Source of the DNA: an uncultured bacterium
Lineage (GTDB): Bacteria; Verrucomicrobiota; Kiritimatiellia; CAIKKV01; CAIJXV01
DNA: 64,000 nt
Assembly: GCA_903824675.1 (NCBI GenBank)
Contig: CAIJXV010000116.1
Location: 1 to 64,000, forward strand
Direction: 5' to 3'
Position 1 is the stretch's first letter. Each line of letters opens with the position of its first letter. Of the stretch, positions 17,772 to 28,900 are shown piece after piece. The translations under genes and the position numbers were made by a program. Below the pieces are notes generated by a model. The model did not search any database. It was not told the origin of the DNA and saw nothing but the letters and a program-made list of their open reading frames with translations.

Positions 17772-19016
17772 ATGCATATCGATGAATTAAAGAATGAAAA
17801 AGTCGGTATCTGTGTCTCGGGTGGACTCGACAGCAAAACCATCACCCGTAAAATGGTCGACCTGAAAATCCGGGTCGCCTGTTTCTCCGCTGACCTCGGT
17901 CAACCGGATGAAACGGACATCAATAACATCAAAATCAAAATGGCCCCTTGTGGCGCACCCACCGTCATCATCGACCTCAAGAAGGAGATGGCCGAGGCCT
18001 GTTACGATGTTCTGCGCGCCCAGGCCATGTACGATGGCGGGTACTGGAACTCCACGGGTATTGCCCGCGCCGTCACCGTTCGCGGGCTCATCCCCGCCAT
18101 GAAAAAACGCGGCTGTACCGTCCTCGCCCACGGCGCCACCGGACGCGGTAATGATCAGATGCGATTCGAACGCTACACCAATGTCCTCGCGCCGGATATG
18201 AAGATCTATGCCCCCTGGCGCGATCCCGCCCTGTTGACCGAATTCCCCGGACGGACCCAGATGGCCGACTTTCTGAATAAGCGCGGGATCCCCGCGGTTA
18301 TCGGCAGCAAGAAGAAATATTCGACCGATGCCAATCTGGCCGGACTCTCCCATGAGGCCGAGGATCTGGAAAGCCTCGAAACCCCCTGCACCATCGTCGT
18401 CCCCACCATGGGCGTCTGGCCCCATCAAGCCCCCAATAAGACCGAAGTTTTTTCGGCCTGTATCAAACGGGGACGCGTCACGGCTATTAATGGCCGAGCC
18501 GTCACGCCTCTCGCCGCGATGCGCCTGTCCAATTCCATCGCCGGACGCAACGGCATCGGCATGAAAAACGCCCTCGAAAATCGAATCGTCGGCACCAAGA
18601 GTCGCGGCGTTTACGAGGCCCCCGGCATGGAATTACTCGGTTTCTGTATTCGCCAGGTCTACCAGTCGGTCATGGACCGCCGCGCCACGCTCCTCTTCCA
18701 GCATCTCTCCAAACTGGTCGCAGACCAGATTTATGACGGGCGGTTCTTCGACCCTGTCACGACGGCCGCCTATGCCGCCATCGACACCCTGGCCGAGTCC
18801 GCCTCCGCCGATGTCCGGGTCGGCCTGTACAAAGGAAATATCCATTTCATGAGCCTCACCAACTGCCCGGCCTCGCTCTACAACGAGGCCGATTCCTCAA
18901 TGGAGGCCAGCGCCGGTCTCAATCCGGTCAGTTCCCAGGGCTTTGCCGAAATCCAAAGCGTCGAGGCTCTGGCCCTCGCCCGCGCCGGTCAAATCCGGAA
19001 CCGTCTCCCGTCATGA
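17772..19016 (+). CDS. argG: Argininosuccinate synthase
   Basis: ArgG joins citrulline and aspartate using ATP in the penultimate arginine step. The 414-residue product starts with the PP-loop KVGICVSGGLDSKT near residue 10. It continues with the citrulline/aspartate-binding stretch LAHGATGRGNDQMRFE and later GRNGIGMKNALENRIVGTKSRG and YEAPGMELL. It is placed directly behind rnfE and overlaps thiD (ATGA), so it may be read from the rnf transcript. The argJBD genes are 13 kb away. Confidence 0.92.
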   Translation: MHIDELKNEKVGICVSGGLDSKTITRKMVDLKIRVACFSADLGQPDETDINNIKIKMAPCGAPTVIIDLKKEMAEACYDVLRAQAMYDGGYWNSTGIARAVTVRGLIPAMKKRGCTVLAHGATGRGNDQMRFERYTNVLAPDMKIYAPWRDPALLTEFPGRTQMADFLNKRGIPAVIGSKKKYSTDANLAGLSHEAEDLESLETPCTIVVPTMGVWPHQAPNKTEVFSACIKRGRVTAINGRAVTPLAAMRLSNSIAGRNGIGMKNALENRIVGTKSRGVYEAPGMELLGFCIRQVYQSVMDRRATLLFQHLSKLVADQIYDGRFFDPVTTAAYAAIDTLAESASADVRVGLYKGNIHFMSLTNCPASLYNEADSSMEASAGLNPVSSQGFAEIQSVEALALARAGQIRNRLPS

Positions 19017-19810
19017 AACCCCAAGGCCAAATACCGGTCGTCCTGTCCATCGCCGGCTCCGATAGCGGCGGGGGTGCCGGAATTCAAGCCGACCTGAAAA
19101 CCTGGGCCGGCTTGGGCGTCTTCGGCACCACGGCGTTGACCTGTGTCACCGCCCAGAATCCGGATGAGGTGTCCGCCATCCATCCGGTTCCCCCGCGCAT
19201 AGTCCTCGCTCAAATCGAGGCGGTTCGCCGGGGATTCCCCATTGCGGCCGTAAAAACCGGCATGCTTTTTTCAGCTCCCATCATTCAAACCGTGGCGCTC
19301 TTTTTCAAAAGATCCCGAATTCCTCACCGGGTCGTCGACCCGGTCATGATCGCCACTTCGGGCGCTTGCCTTCTTAAACCGTCTGCCGTCCGGGCCCTTT
19401 GCGACCAGCTTCTGCCCCGCGCCACGGTGGTCACGCCCAACGTGCCCGAAGCCGAAATTTTAACCGGATGCGCCCTGCACTCCGAAGCCGATTTGCATAA
19501 GGCCGCCTGCATCATCCAATCTCGCTGGGGGTGTGCGGCGGTGGTCAAAGGGGGACACATCGAGGGGGACCGCGTCATGGATATCATCGGAATCGGAGGG
19601 GAAACCCACACACTCGTGTCACGGCGGGTAGCCGTGGCTGAAACACATGGAACCGGCTGCACCTTTTCGGCGGCTTTAACGGCCTTCCTGGCTCTGGGCC
19701 TGCCCTTGCTTGAGGCAGCCCGGGAGGCCAAGCGGTTCGTGCATGCCGCCCTGGCCCAGTCCCGTCCCGCGGGATCTCACCATCCCCTCAATTTCGCCGC
19801 CCGCCGTTGA
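19013..19810 (+). CDS. thiD: Hydroxymethylpyrimidine/phosphomethylpyrimidine kinase
   Basis: ThiD phosphorylates HMP and then HMP-phosphate in thiamine synthesis. The 265-residue ribokinase-like fold shows the N-terminal LSIAGSDSGGGAGIQADLKT motif, VVDPVMIATSGACLL, TPNVPEAEILTG and the C-terminal catalytic ETHGTGCTFSAALTAFLALG with the anion hole and base. The start overlaps the argG stop by four bases, and the stop overlaps the TTG start of the ComEC-like gene. No TPP riboswitch was recognised upstream, and no other thiamine gene is nearby. Confidence 0.95.
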   Translation: MKPQGQIPVVLSIAGSDSGGGAGIQADLKTWAGLGVFGTTALTCVTAQNPDEVSAIHPVPPRIVLAQIEAVRRGFPIAAVKTGMLFSAPIIQTVALFFKRSRIPHRVVDPVMIATSGACLLKPSAVRALCDQLLPRATVVTPNVPEAEILTGCALHSEADLHKAACIIQSRWGCAAVVKGGHIEGDRVMDIIGIGGETHTLVSRRVAVAETHGTGCTFSAALTAFLALGLPLLEAAREAKRFVHAALAQSRPAGSHHPLNFAARR

Positions 19811-21423
19811 GTCCCCAGCCTCTCCGCCGCCGGCCTCTGGTCGGGATCGGCGTAATCATCTGCCTGGGCACCTATGCCGGACTGTTGGGGCAACCCCACC
19901 TTACCCGTAGCGTGCTGGTCGCCGCAGGCCTCCTTTGGCTGGCCAGTGCCGGTCTCGGTCTTTTACGGCCCATCTGGCGCCCCCTGATGATCTGGAGCGG
20001 TCTACTGCTGTGGGCCGGGCTCTACGCCGCGCTCTTCGCACCGCCCATCCACCCCCCCCTCCTGGTCTTGGATTCAGCCACGAGTCAACCCGTGACCCTT
20101 CAAGGGGTCATTAGCTCCGATCCCCTCCTCATCGCCCGATCTCGCAACCAGCCCCCGATCTGTTGGTTTGATCTGCAAGTGGAACGGTTCGGAACGGACC
20201 TTGCATCCGACCCCCTATTGCCCCCCGTCCCCATCACCGTCTTCCTGTCCATGCCTGACCGACCCACCACCGCCTCAGCCTACCCCAACTATGGCGACCA
20301 AATCCGGATCACCGGCACCTTGAAACAGAAACCGGCCCCCACCGGTCATCTCCGCCTGGAACTCCGCGCTGACGATTCAGCCGCAACCCGGACTCTCATT
20401 CAAGCGGGAACCGGAAACCCCATCGCCGCCTTCTGTTATGATCAACGCCGCCGCGCCGCCCGGCAGCTCGCCCGGGGAATTGAGAAGGATCGGCAGGCCC
20501 TCAGCGTCATCCGCTCACTGGTCCTCGGGTATCGGCGACAGATCAATACCGGTCTCTATCGCGTATTCGCCTCCACCGGGACCCTCCATATTTTTGCGGT
20601 CTCCGGATCACATATCGCCATTCTTTCCCTCTTCGCCACGGCGCTGGCCCGCTCCCTTCGTCTCCCACGACCGCGATGGATATTTGTGTGGGCGCCCCTG
20701 CTGCTCTTTTATACGGTTGCCACGGGCATGGATCCCAGTGCGGTGCGCGCCTGCCTGATGGCTCTGACCCTGGCCGGCGCCTGGTGGATCAACCGGTCTG
20801 GCGACGTTTTCTCGCTCACCGCGCTCGCCGCCATCCTCCTTATTCTGGCCGATCCGGCTCATCTCACGGACCCGGGGTTCATCCTCTCTTTCGTCTTGGT
20901 ATTGGGCCTGATCCTGGTCATTCCACCGGTCTGGGAGACGCTCTTGGCGCGGTGGCGACATAACAGCGAACTCGAGACTGATCCTCCGTTATTCCGTCGG
21001 TTCGGGCGATGGCTACGTAAAGCGATTGCGGGCATCCTGGTCACCGCAGGAGCGGCCTGGATCGTCTCCTTGCCGCTCAACCTCTATTACTTCAAAATCT
21101 TTTCTTGGGTCAGCCTGCCGGGAAATCTCATCACCCTGCCGATCGCTTTTCTCCTGATGCTCTCCGGCGGTCTGGCCTTGTTGCTGGGCGCGATTTGGCC
21201 GGCGCTGGGCGTGCTTTTTAATTACGCCAACTGGCTGTTGGCCAGGATTCTGATCGCCTCGCTGGAAAAGCTCAACGCCCTGCCCTACGGTCATTTCAAA
21301 ATCGAAGGCTTCCCCATTTGGGCCGTCTGGCTCTATTACACTCTGGGGGCCGGTTTGCTGTGCTGGATTTATCACAGACGGGGGGAGCGGGCGGAGGAGT
21401 TGGAGACGGGGCCTAGACTGTAG
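19807..21423 (+). CDS. ComEC/Rec2-family competence protein without metallo-beta-lactamase domain
   Basis: ComEC forms the inner-membrane channel for transforming DNA. The 538-residue product has N-terminal helices, an OB-like DUF4131 region (residues about 85-195) and the Competence domain. The latter includes STGTLHIFAVSGSHIAILSL, the TGMDPSAVRACLMAL motif and SLPLNLYYFKIFSWVSLPGN. It ends soon after the last helix pair, so the C-terminal metallo-beta-lactamase-like domain of full ComEC (about 750 residues) is missing. Such two-domain forms occur in PVC bacteria. The start is a TTG overlapping the thiD stop (TTGA), supporting coupled translation. A role in DNA uptake is a family inference. 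Confidence 0.85.
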   Translation: MSPQPLRRRPLVGIGVIICLGTYAGLLGQPHLTRSVLVAAGLLWLASAGLGLLRPIWRPLMIWSGLLLWAGLYAALFAPPIHPPLLVLDSATSQPVTLQGVISSDPLLIARSRNQPPICWFDLQVERFGTDLASDPLLPPVPITVFLSMPDRPTTASAYPNYGDQIRITGTLKQKPAPTGHLRLELRADDSAATRTLIQAGTGNPIAAFCYDQRRRAARQLARGIEKDRQALSVIRSLVLGYRRQINTGLYRVFASTGTLHIFAVSGSHIAILSLFATALARSLRLPRPRWIFVWAPLLLFYTVATGMDPSAVRACLMALTLAGAWWINRSGDVFSLTALAAILLILADPAHLTDPGFILSFVLVLGLILVIPPVWETLLARWRHNSELETDPPLFRRFGRWLRKAIAGILVTAGAAWIVSLPLNLYYFKIFSWVSLPGNLITLPIAFLLMLSGGLALLLGAIWPALGVLFNYANWLLARILIASLEKLNALPYGHFKIEGFPIWAVWLYYTLGAGLLCWIYHRRGERAEELETGPRL

Positions 21424-22176
21424 GGGTTTAGACGGTAGGTTGGAGGCCCGCCCTCGGCGGCGGGTATTGGCGGAGAAAGAAACGCCGGGGACTGAGCTCC
21501 GGCCGACAATCCTTTATCCTACCGTTCAATCGAACGGCTCCGACGCCGTCTGGCACCCATCATCCCACGTTCCTACCGCCTCCCTGAAGACGGCGGTCCA
21601 CCGCCGTTTCGCCCCGCCACCCGGCATGTCGCGGGCCGTGCTAGTACACCAAAAACAGATCGGCTTTTCGGGCTTCACATGGCTACCCGGCCATGTTTCG
21701 TGGACGCTCATCGCGGGACTCTCTCCCTTGGCGAACTCCGCAGCTTTGCGTGAGAAATCTCCGCCTTGTTGCCAACATGCCAACTCAACGGTGAGAAGTC
21801 CATGCGAGGGACCGCCCAGCCCACCCCGGGAATCGCGATCACCTTTCGGCGGCTGACTTTTCAACTGCATGGCAGATGGCTTTGATCTTCATAACCCATG
21901 GACATTGAGGATGTTGGTCGTAGGGTTGCATGCCGTTTCATCATCGCCACTGACTCGTTCCGGCTAAGAGCGCATCGCGTGACTGCTCTCCCGCAAGCCA
22001 GCCCATAGGTCTGGCTTTACTGCCAGATGACAGTATCGCCAGAGTCTCGCCCTCCAGGAATGTAATGGCACTTAATCATTTTTTCTAAATCACCAATAAG
22101 AAATATCACGCTTGATTTTAAGGGAAGATTTAGCCATCGTTTGGGCTGCGAAATATTCAGCAAAAAGGATCTCATC
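21424..22176. other. Hairpin-rich 750-bp stretch without a convincing gene
   Basis: No open frame here has recognisable protein features, and the longest ones lie antisense to each other (21440-21856 plus, 21526-21870 minus). Instead there are perfect stems: 21590-21597 with 21600-21607; 21677-21683 with 21690-21696; 21995-22001 with 22011-22017; and 22011-22015 with 22022-22026. The last two share a strand and exclude each other. This fits either a structured RNA or the remains of a mobile element; neither can be decided here. The final 60 bases carry the AT-rich leader and AAAAAGGA ribosome binding site of the next gene. Confidence 0.35.
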
Positions 22177-24213
22177 ATGCAAACTTCCGCCAGCCGTTCC
22201 ATCTCCTATTCCCTCCCTTGGGATGATGCTCCCATCGATCTCTCTTTCGTTTTTGCCGATGAAAAACCCGCGGGACGACATGGCTTTCTTCAGGTTCGCA
22301 ATGGCAAGTTCGTCTTTGAAGACGGTACACCGGGCCGCTTCTGGGGAACCAACTTTAATAGCGCAGCTAATTTCCCTCCCCATTCCCACAGCGAAAAAGT
22401 CGCCCGCCGGTTGGCTAAATTTGGCATTAATATCGTCCGGTTCCATCAAATGGACGGGGAATGGTCCACGCCCAATATTTTCCAATTCACCAAGGGGCCC
22501 CGCCTCGAAACGACCCGCAAACTTGACCCCCTCAGCCTCGATCGCCTCGATTACCTCGTCTTTTGTCTGAAGCAAGAAGGCATTTATGTCTATATGGATC
22601 TGCTGACGTATCGCAAATTCCGCAGTGGTGACGGCGTCCCCGCCGCCGATCAACTCCCTCCATCCGCCCGCCCCTACACCAATTTCGATCCGCACCTGAT
22701 TGAACTCCAGAAAGAGTTCAACGCCCAGCTCTGGACCCATGTGAATCCCTATACCGGCCTGGCCTACAAGGATGACCCGGCGGTGGCCTTGAGCGAAATC
22801 GCCAACGAGAATGAACTCTTCGCCCAGGGTTTCATGCACAACATGGTCGAACCGTATCGGACCCAATTGGAGGCCCGTTATGTCGCCTGGGCCCAAAACA
22901 AAGGTCTCCCGCCGGTCAAAACGCCGGTTGATTTATCCAGTGGTGAACCGACGCTTCTGTCCTTCCTGGCTGAAATCCAGAAAGCCTATTACGCAGAAAT
23001 GACCGCCCACATGCGCACCCTCGGAGTGCGGATACCCATCACCGGCACCAATTGGGTCGCGGGGGGGGCCCCGTCCCTGGAAACGCATCGGGATACCGAT
23101 TTCACGGACAGCCATACCTACTGGTACGATTGGACCTGGCGCGTGACTGAAAAGAAATTGAATAATCGAAGCATGCTCGGGGAACGCGATGCCTGGCTTA
23201 CGAACCTGACCTTTTTCCGCCTTCTGGACAAACCGTTCTTCGTCTCGGAATGGGACGATCCGTGGCCCAACGAATGGCGCGCTGAAAGTTCGCTCTACCT
23301 CGCCGCCGTAGCGGGATTGCAAGGCTGGGCGGGTGCCACCATTCATACCTACCGCTACGATTGCCGGGAAAATGTGGATATGATCGCCGCCCCCATCACC
23401 TCCGATGCCCTTTCCGGCGTCCCCTACCGCAGCGGGGTCTTCGACACGTTTAATGACCCGGCCAAGTTCGGCCTCTTCTATCACGCAGCGTTGATGATCC
23501 GGCGCGGTGACGTGCGGGAATCTTCGTCGGCAACAGAAGTGGTTCTCCCCGCCCTCCACCATCCCGTTGATCCGGCACATCCGGACCGGACCCTTATCCA
23601 TGCCAAGGATGTTGAAGCCCTCCAAGGCGCGGCTGAAATCGGCAAAGTCGCCATGCGGCTCCCCGATTCAAAGCCCGGCACCCATCGCCAGGTCCCCATG
23701 AATTCGGCCATTGTCCCAGTGGAATGCCGCGAACTCCGTTCGGATACCGGTGAGTTGTATCGCAACCTGAATAAACGCTATGGCACCATCGACACGCCCC
23801 GAACCAAGGTCGCTTATGGTTTCCTGGGCGCCGCCGGCGAAATCATCCTCAAAGGCGTAAAAATCAAGGCGCTTACGGATTTCGGTGTCATTGCTCTGAG
23901 TTCCCTCAATCTTGAGGATATCGGTTCCTCGGATAACCTGCTCCTGACTGCGGTGGGTCGCGCGGATAATACCGGGGCTGAATATAATGCCGATCACACA
24001 TTACAACTCAAGCTGGGACACGGTCCGGTTCAGGCCGAAGTCATCGAAGCCGAGATCGAGATTCAAACCAACGTCACCGGTTTCAAAATCTGGGCCGTCA
24101 ATCCCGCAGGATCGCTGATCGGCCAGGTTCAGGAATTTCTGAAGGATGGAGTTTTGCGCTTCACCTTGGGCGGCCCATTCCCCTCAATCTATTACCTCAT
24201 TCAGAAGCAATAA
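22177..24213 (+). CDS. Putative glycoside hydrolase, clan GH-A-like
   Basis: The 678-residue product looks like a (beta/alpha)8 retaining glycosidase. Early on, FLQVRNGKFVFEDGTPGRFWG and the NIVRFHQMDGEW strand are typical of cellulase-like GH-A enzymes. The acid/base candidate is E211 in NENELF, and the nucleophile candidate is E358 in VSEWDDPW. The part after about residue 450 is strand-rich and may form accessory beta domains. No signal peptide is visible, so it may act in the cytoplasm on imported oligosaccharides. The start at 22177 follows AAAAAGGA by 7 bases; an in-frame TTG at 22141 is less likely. The substrate is unknown. Confidence 0.75.
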   Translation: MQTSASRSISYSLPWDDAPIDLSFVFADEKPAGRHGFLQVRNGKFVFEDGTPGRFWGTNFNSAANFPPHSHSEKVARRLAKFGINIVRFHQMDGEWSTPNIFQFTKGPRLETTRKLDPLSLDRLDYLVFCLKQEGIYVYMDLLTYRKFRSGDGVPAADQLPPSARPYTNFDPHLIELQKEFNAQLWTHVNPYTGLAYKDDPAVALSEIANENELFAQGFMHNMVEPYRTQLEARYVAWAQNKGLPPVKTPVDLSSGEPTLLSFLAEIQKAYYAEMTAHMRTLGVRIPITGTNWVAGGAPSLETHRDTDFTDSHTYWYDWTWRVTEKKLNNRSMLGERDAWLTNLTFFRLLDKPFFVSEWDDPWPNEWRAESSLYLAAVAGLQGWAGATIHTYRYDCRENVDMIAAPITSDALSGVPYRSGVFDTFNDPAKFGLFYHAALMIRRGDVRESSSATEVVLPALHHPVDPAHPDRTLIHAKDVEALQGAAEIGKVAMRLPDSKPGTHRQVPMNSAIVPVECRELRSDTGELYRNLNKRYGTIDTPRTKVAYGFLGAAGEIILKGVKIKALTDFGVIALSSLNLEDIGSSDNLLLTAVGRADNTGAEYNADHTLQLKLGHGPVQAEVIEAEIEIQTNVTGFKIWAVNPAGSLIGQVQEFLKDGVLRFTLGGPFPSIYYLIQKQ

Positions 24214-24216
24214 TTT

Positions 24217-25830
24217 TCAACTGAGCGAGGATAATAAGCGACGGCGGGTCGCACGGAACGCGGGCAGATCACGGGTATAGCTCTTGAAATCCCGGAAAAC
24301 CGACCGGATCAATTTTTCCGCCTGGCGGGGAGACCGGGCCTTGAGTTGCCGCAATAGTTCGGCATCCTCGAACCCCTCGCGATGCGCTTCGAAACGCAGG
24401 CTGGACCAGGGTCCTTTGGGCCCCGGATAAATGATGTGCGTATCCCCCGCAGGGAACGACAGATTGCCTTCCTTGATGACGCTCTGATGGAAAGGCAGTC
24501 CGGCATGGCGTTCGTGATACACATTCAGGCCCCAGTGAAGGAATCCCTGGAGGTTAAAGCGCACCAGCCCCCACCCCATCAAGACGGGCCGAAGCAGTTC
24601 CTGGTCGAGAAGCCGGTTGAGCCAGGGTCCACCGGGCACACAACAGGTGTAGACCCATAAAAGGTCACCGGCTTTGCGTTGGCGTTCCAATACTCGACGG
24701 TTGGTCTGGTAGGTTTTGATGGTCGGACACCAGATATCCACGGCGCCGGCGAAGCTTGCATCCATGAGAGCGTCGCCGATCTTGATACCCGGCATGAGCT
24801 TGCGCACCCAGCCGGCCAGTAGACGATAATCCGTCGCCAACAGGGCATTGGGTTCATCTGAAAGATGCTGGATCCAACGATCTTGAAGGCCGAAACGCTG
24901 TATGACTTCATACACCGGCCGACAAACATCCAAAAGGAACTGATACCCTTCCGGACTGGTGGCGTATGTTTTACGCTCCATGCCCAGGGATAGCCGTTCG
25001 GCTTTCCATTGGGGAACCGCGGGATCCGCCAGGGCTAAATGACCGCCTTCGATATATTGAATTCCCTCCTCCTGAAAGAGGCGGATCAACCGCTCCATCC
25101 GTTCGCGTTGGAAAACAGGAGGGCGCCCTTTGCGTTGTTCAAAAATATCAGACATGGGGATCCAGGCTGTGTTCTGACGGCCGTGAACCATTAATCGGAT
25201 ATACTTTCTCAACATCGCCCAGAATTCGGGGCTCCATTGGCGCAGACCCTGCCGTTTGGCGATCAGGTCATAGAGGAACCAGTTCGTATACGCCAGGCTA
25301 TCGGCACGGACGGGAGGAATCACCACATTGAAAACATGGATCTCCCAGCGGCATTCCACTTTTTCTGTGCCCATCTGGAGGGTGATTCGAAAGGCATAGG
25401 TTCCCGCCCTCGCATGGGGGGAGATGGGTAGATGCAGGCGAAAAGCCAGGGTATCGGCCATGGCCCGGATCCGGGAGGAAATGGGCTTCATGGCATCGTA
25501 GGTTCGGAAGGGCGCCTTCCGAATGACATAGGGATTGGCACCCGCTTTCGAACCGTCCTCCCAACAGGTGCTTTCGGTAAAACCCGACATCCCCGTGTTT
25601 TCCTCCACCGGCACATCGATGAGCTGAAACCATTGCGCCGGCCCCAGGGACGCACCATCGGCCAGGAGCCCAAGACGGACGGATGCGCCCGGGATCAAGT
25701 CGGTCACCAATACATGGACCGCGGCAAGACCGCCGCGCCCCACGTCCACCCGCCATGAATGAACGGGCCGGCGCCCGGGTTTTGAATCCGTGAATAGGTT
25801 TTCCAGACTATCACGCAATTCAACCCTCAT
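24217..25830 (-). CDS. GH123/DUF4091-like glycosidase
   Basis: The product of about 537 residues resembles family GH123 (beta-N-acetylgalactosaminidases) and the related DUF4091. A beta-sandwich N-terminal domain (residues 1 to about 160) is followed by a barrel with the Asp-Glu pair D325-E326 in HLSDEPNAL. That pair is the catalytic signature of substrate-assisted hydrolysis on N-acetyl sugars. Further marks are WGLVRFNLQGFLHWGLN and GDTHIIYPGPKGPWSSLRFE near the end. The ATG at 25830 has a better spaced purine-rich site than the one at 25839. No signal peptide is seen. It converges with the previous glycosidase gene, leaving three bases between the stops. Confidence 0.75.
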   Translation of the reverse strand: MRVELRDSLENLFTDSKPGRRPVHSWRVDVGRGGLAAVHVLVTDLIPGASVRLGLLADGASLGPAQWFQLIDVPVEENTGMSGFTESTCWEDGSKAGANPYVIRKAPFRTYDAMKPISSRIRAMADTLAFRLHLPISPHARAGTYAFRITLQMGTEKVECRWEIHVFNVVIPPVRADSLAYTNWFLYDLIAKRQGLRQWSPEFWAMLRKYIRLMVHGRQNTAWIPMSDIFEQRKGRPPVFQRERMERLIRLFQEEGIQYIEGGHLALADPAVPQWKAERLSLGMERKTYATSPEGYQFLLDVCRPVYEVIQRFGLQDRWIQHLSDEPNALLATDYRLLAGWVRKLMPGIKIGDALMDASFAGAVDIWCPTIKTYQTNRRVLERQRKAGDLLWVYTCCVPGGPWLNRLLDQELLRPVLMGWGLVRFNLQGFLHWGLNVYHERHAGLPFHQSVIKEGNLSFPAGDTHIIYPGPKGPWSSLRFEAHREGFEDAELLRQLKARSPRQAEKLIRSVFRDFKSYTRDLPAFRATRRRLLSSLS

Positions 25831-25901
25831 CGTGACCATCCTTTACCAGCTCATTCGCTGTTTCGTTGAGATCCATACATTTTGCAAGAGGGTCTAAAGC
25901 C

Positions 25902-28900
25902 TCATTGGAGACGAATCATATCCGTTGAATTCAACGGGATACGAAAAGTCAAAACATCCCCCTCAATGCTCAGATCCTTGAGCACGCCTTGCTCCAGGCT
26001 CTCGCCCCCCGTCGCCGTGATCCCGCGTACGGTCACCGTCACGGCCGACAGCGATGCGGCCCCGGTCAGATTAACCAAGACCACGACGTGTCCGGTGGGA
26101 CCAGACAGCAGACGGGCGGATACGAGCGGGTTATCCGTGGCACATTCGGGCGCGCCTGCGGCGGCCAGCCAGCCCGCCACACACGTCCGGACCGCTTCAT
26201 TCATATCCAGAAACAGGTTGTCTTCGAATCGAACATTATCTTGATACGTGTGACCGGGCAAAAATGCAAAAAAGACCAGTTTCCCTTGACCGTAGGTCCT
26301 GGTCAGAATCGCCGGTGTCCCATCGTCAAAGGCAAGCGAGGTCTCGGCGCCATCCACTTTGACAGTCGACACCAAGCCGCGGGTGGTGATATGGGCGGCC
26401 GCAATGGTTTTAGGCAGGGGTTGGGGAGCCCGGCGGTCAACCGTGAAAGGGGCATCCACCGAAGCGAGCCCAAACGCCTTGAGCATCCTTGACGAAGGAC
26501 GGGCCAGGCCATCCAATTGGCCACAGGAGCCCAAGGCCAGCAACGTGCCTCCGCGCTTAACCCAGGCCAGAAGGGCATTGGCTGAGGAATCGGGAATGCA
26601 GCGTTGGGCCATGACAATCACCTTCACCCGATCGAGATCCGCCGCGGACGGGAGATACTGATCGTTGAGAAAGTCGGCCCGTTGATGAAGCCCGCGCAGA
26701 AGATGGTAAAAGCTGCGGCGTTCGGCGCTGAAAACCGCTCCCGCGTCAAGCAAGTCCCAGAGATCGCCATTCCGCGCATACAAGATGGCGATCGGCGCCG
26801 GCCGGGGCTTGGCGGTCAACAGCAGGTCCTCGGCCCATCCGATGGCATGGCAGATCTCACCCATCGCCCGCAATTTCTCGCGATCGGTATCATACCAGTT
26901 TTCCGTGGCGGCATAGCGGGGCCCGTACTCATAGAATGACAGCGAGCCGGCACCGGCGCCGATCGCACAAAAGGCCCTTTGTTTCAAGCTACGCGGTGGC
27001 CGGGCCATGTAGCTGGCCTGAGCCGCCAGATAAGCGTCCACGGGGCCGTTACGCCCCATGAGGGAGGAGCGCATCAGATCGATCATGAATTCCTCGGCCT
27101 GGGGATGGGTCGCGTAATAGTCACAGGCCTGGGGCACATCCAATGCCGGTTGAATCGAATAATTCTGCCAGGGCTCGATGTCGGTCAAGGTGCCTCGCTG
27201 AAAATGGGCGTCATGAACATTCGCCGTCACCAGCACCTTGGGACCAAAGGCTTGATGGATTGCGTCCCGCAGATTACCGAAACGGGTCGGGTAGGATGCC
27301 GCCCAAAGCAACAGGGTATTAAGCAGTCCCTGAGGGTCTTTTTTGCGGTCGAGCACGGTGCGCATCCGGACATGTTTCCAGAAGTTGGAGTCGGAAGAGG
27401 ACAGGCCGGAGGGCGGCGGATTGGTCGGATCGATAAAATCTTCGGGCTTGAGCCCGGCATTGTGCATCATCTGTCCCCAGGCATCGGGATCGCCTTGCAT
27501 CTGGTAGATTTGTTTGATCGCCGCATTACTGCTCACCGATGACGCGATATCATGCCCGGGTTCATCAAAGACGGAAATACGATAGATTTTATCGAGCAGG
27601 CCCGTATCCGTCCAGTGTTCAGCCAGCAAGCGCATTTCGTTGGTGTTGATCGATTGACGGTAACCCACGCCCTTCCCGATCGCGGTCAGCAGATGAGTAT
27701 AGGTCACGATATATTTATAGCCGAGTTTATCGAAAATATCAGGATTGACCGTATTCGGCGTCAGAAGGGCCATATTGAAACCCAATACCCGACAGGCTTC
27801 GTAATCGAAATAATGCCCGCCCGGATAACCGATAGGGAACCGTTCGGGTACGCGCCCTTTAAATGACATTGCCGTAACCGCCCGGAGGGTTTCCCCGGAC
27901 ACCTCGGACAGCGTGGGGACATGACCGGCATTGGAAAACTCCAGAGTCCGTGACTCAAACCCTTCGGTCCGTTGGGCCGCAGGAACCGTCACCTTCCGGA
28001 ATATGGCGCCGGGATCCATATCAGTAGCCAGTTCGATTCGAATCGGCGCATTGGGAGCGGAGGCATTGATTGAAAACGGCACAGACCGGACCCAGGCGGG
28101 CAACCACATCCACCGGGACGCTTCGCCCGATGACAGGGTCATGGCATAGCGCTTGGTCCAGGGGGCGCGGTGAAAAGATAGGCTGAATAAACAGTTGGCG
28201 CGATTGGTCCCCTCATTCACGATTCGCGCAAAACCCCCGCTAGCCCGCCCATCAGGCGTCACCCACCAGCGTCGATCGTCGATAACCGGTGTTTCAAACG
28301 CGTCGGTAAAGAGCTCATGTCCATCGGGCGCAGTCACGTGCACATCGTCGAAATCGGCCGACCCGCCATAGGTGGCGAGCACCAGCGAACCGGTGTTGGC
28401 CACCGTGGGCGGCAGGCTGAGGGTTTTGGCGGTTTGTCCATTAATGATCAGTTCTACGGTATCGCCATGCAAAACCGCCTTGAGCGTATTCCACTGATCC
28501 TTGAGCAACATCGGCCCGGGGCGGGAATCGGTCAGGGCACCCCAAACCTGGCAATACCCTTCTTCATTCGTCTTGGAACTGGATTGAATCAGCCAATAAA
28601 TGCTGTTGAGATCAGGGCTGTCGCGATCGGCGCCGCGCACCATAAATCCGGCATACTGGGCGGTCAACGGCTTCACCCGCAGACTGACCGTTCCCTCCCT
28701 GAATTGCGGGGTGGTGGCGAGATAGACATTGGCGCCGGACGAGGTCTGTCGCACCGCTCCATCGACGATCCTCCAATTCGGGTGGCGGAAAATCCGGCCC
28801 GGCACGCCGGTCACCACCGGCACATCAGCGGCGAAACCAGCAGGATGGGCATCGCCCGGCAGCGCAGGAACAACCGATTTCAGGGAATGAAAAGTAACCC

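Noticed and set aside
21440-21870. Two overlapping opposite frames (138 and 114 codons)
   Set aside because: Neither has a ribosome binding site or protein-like composition; both fall in the hairpin-rich stretch.
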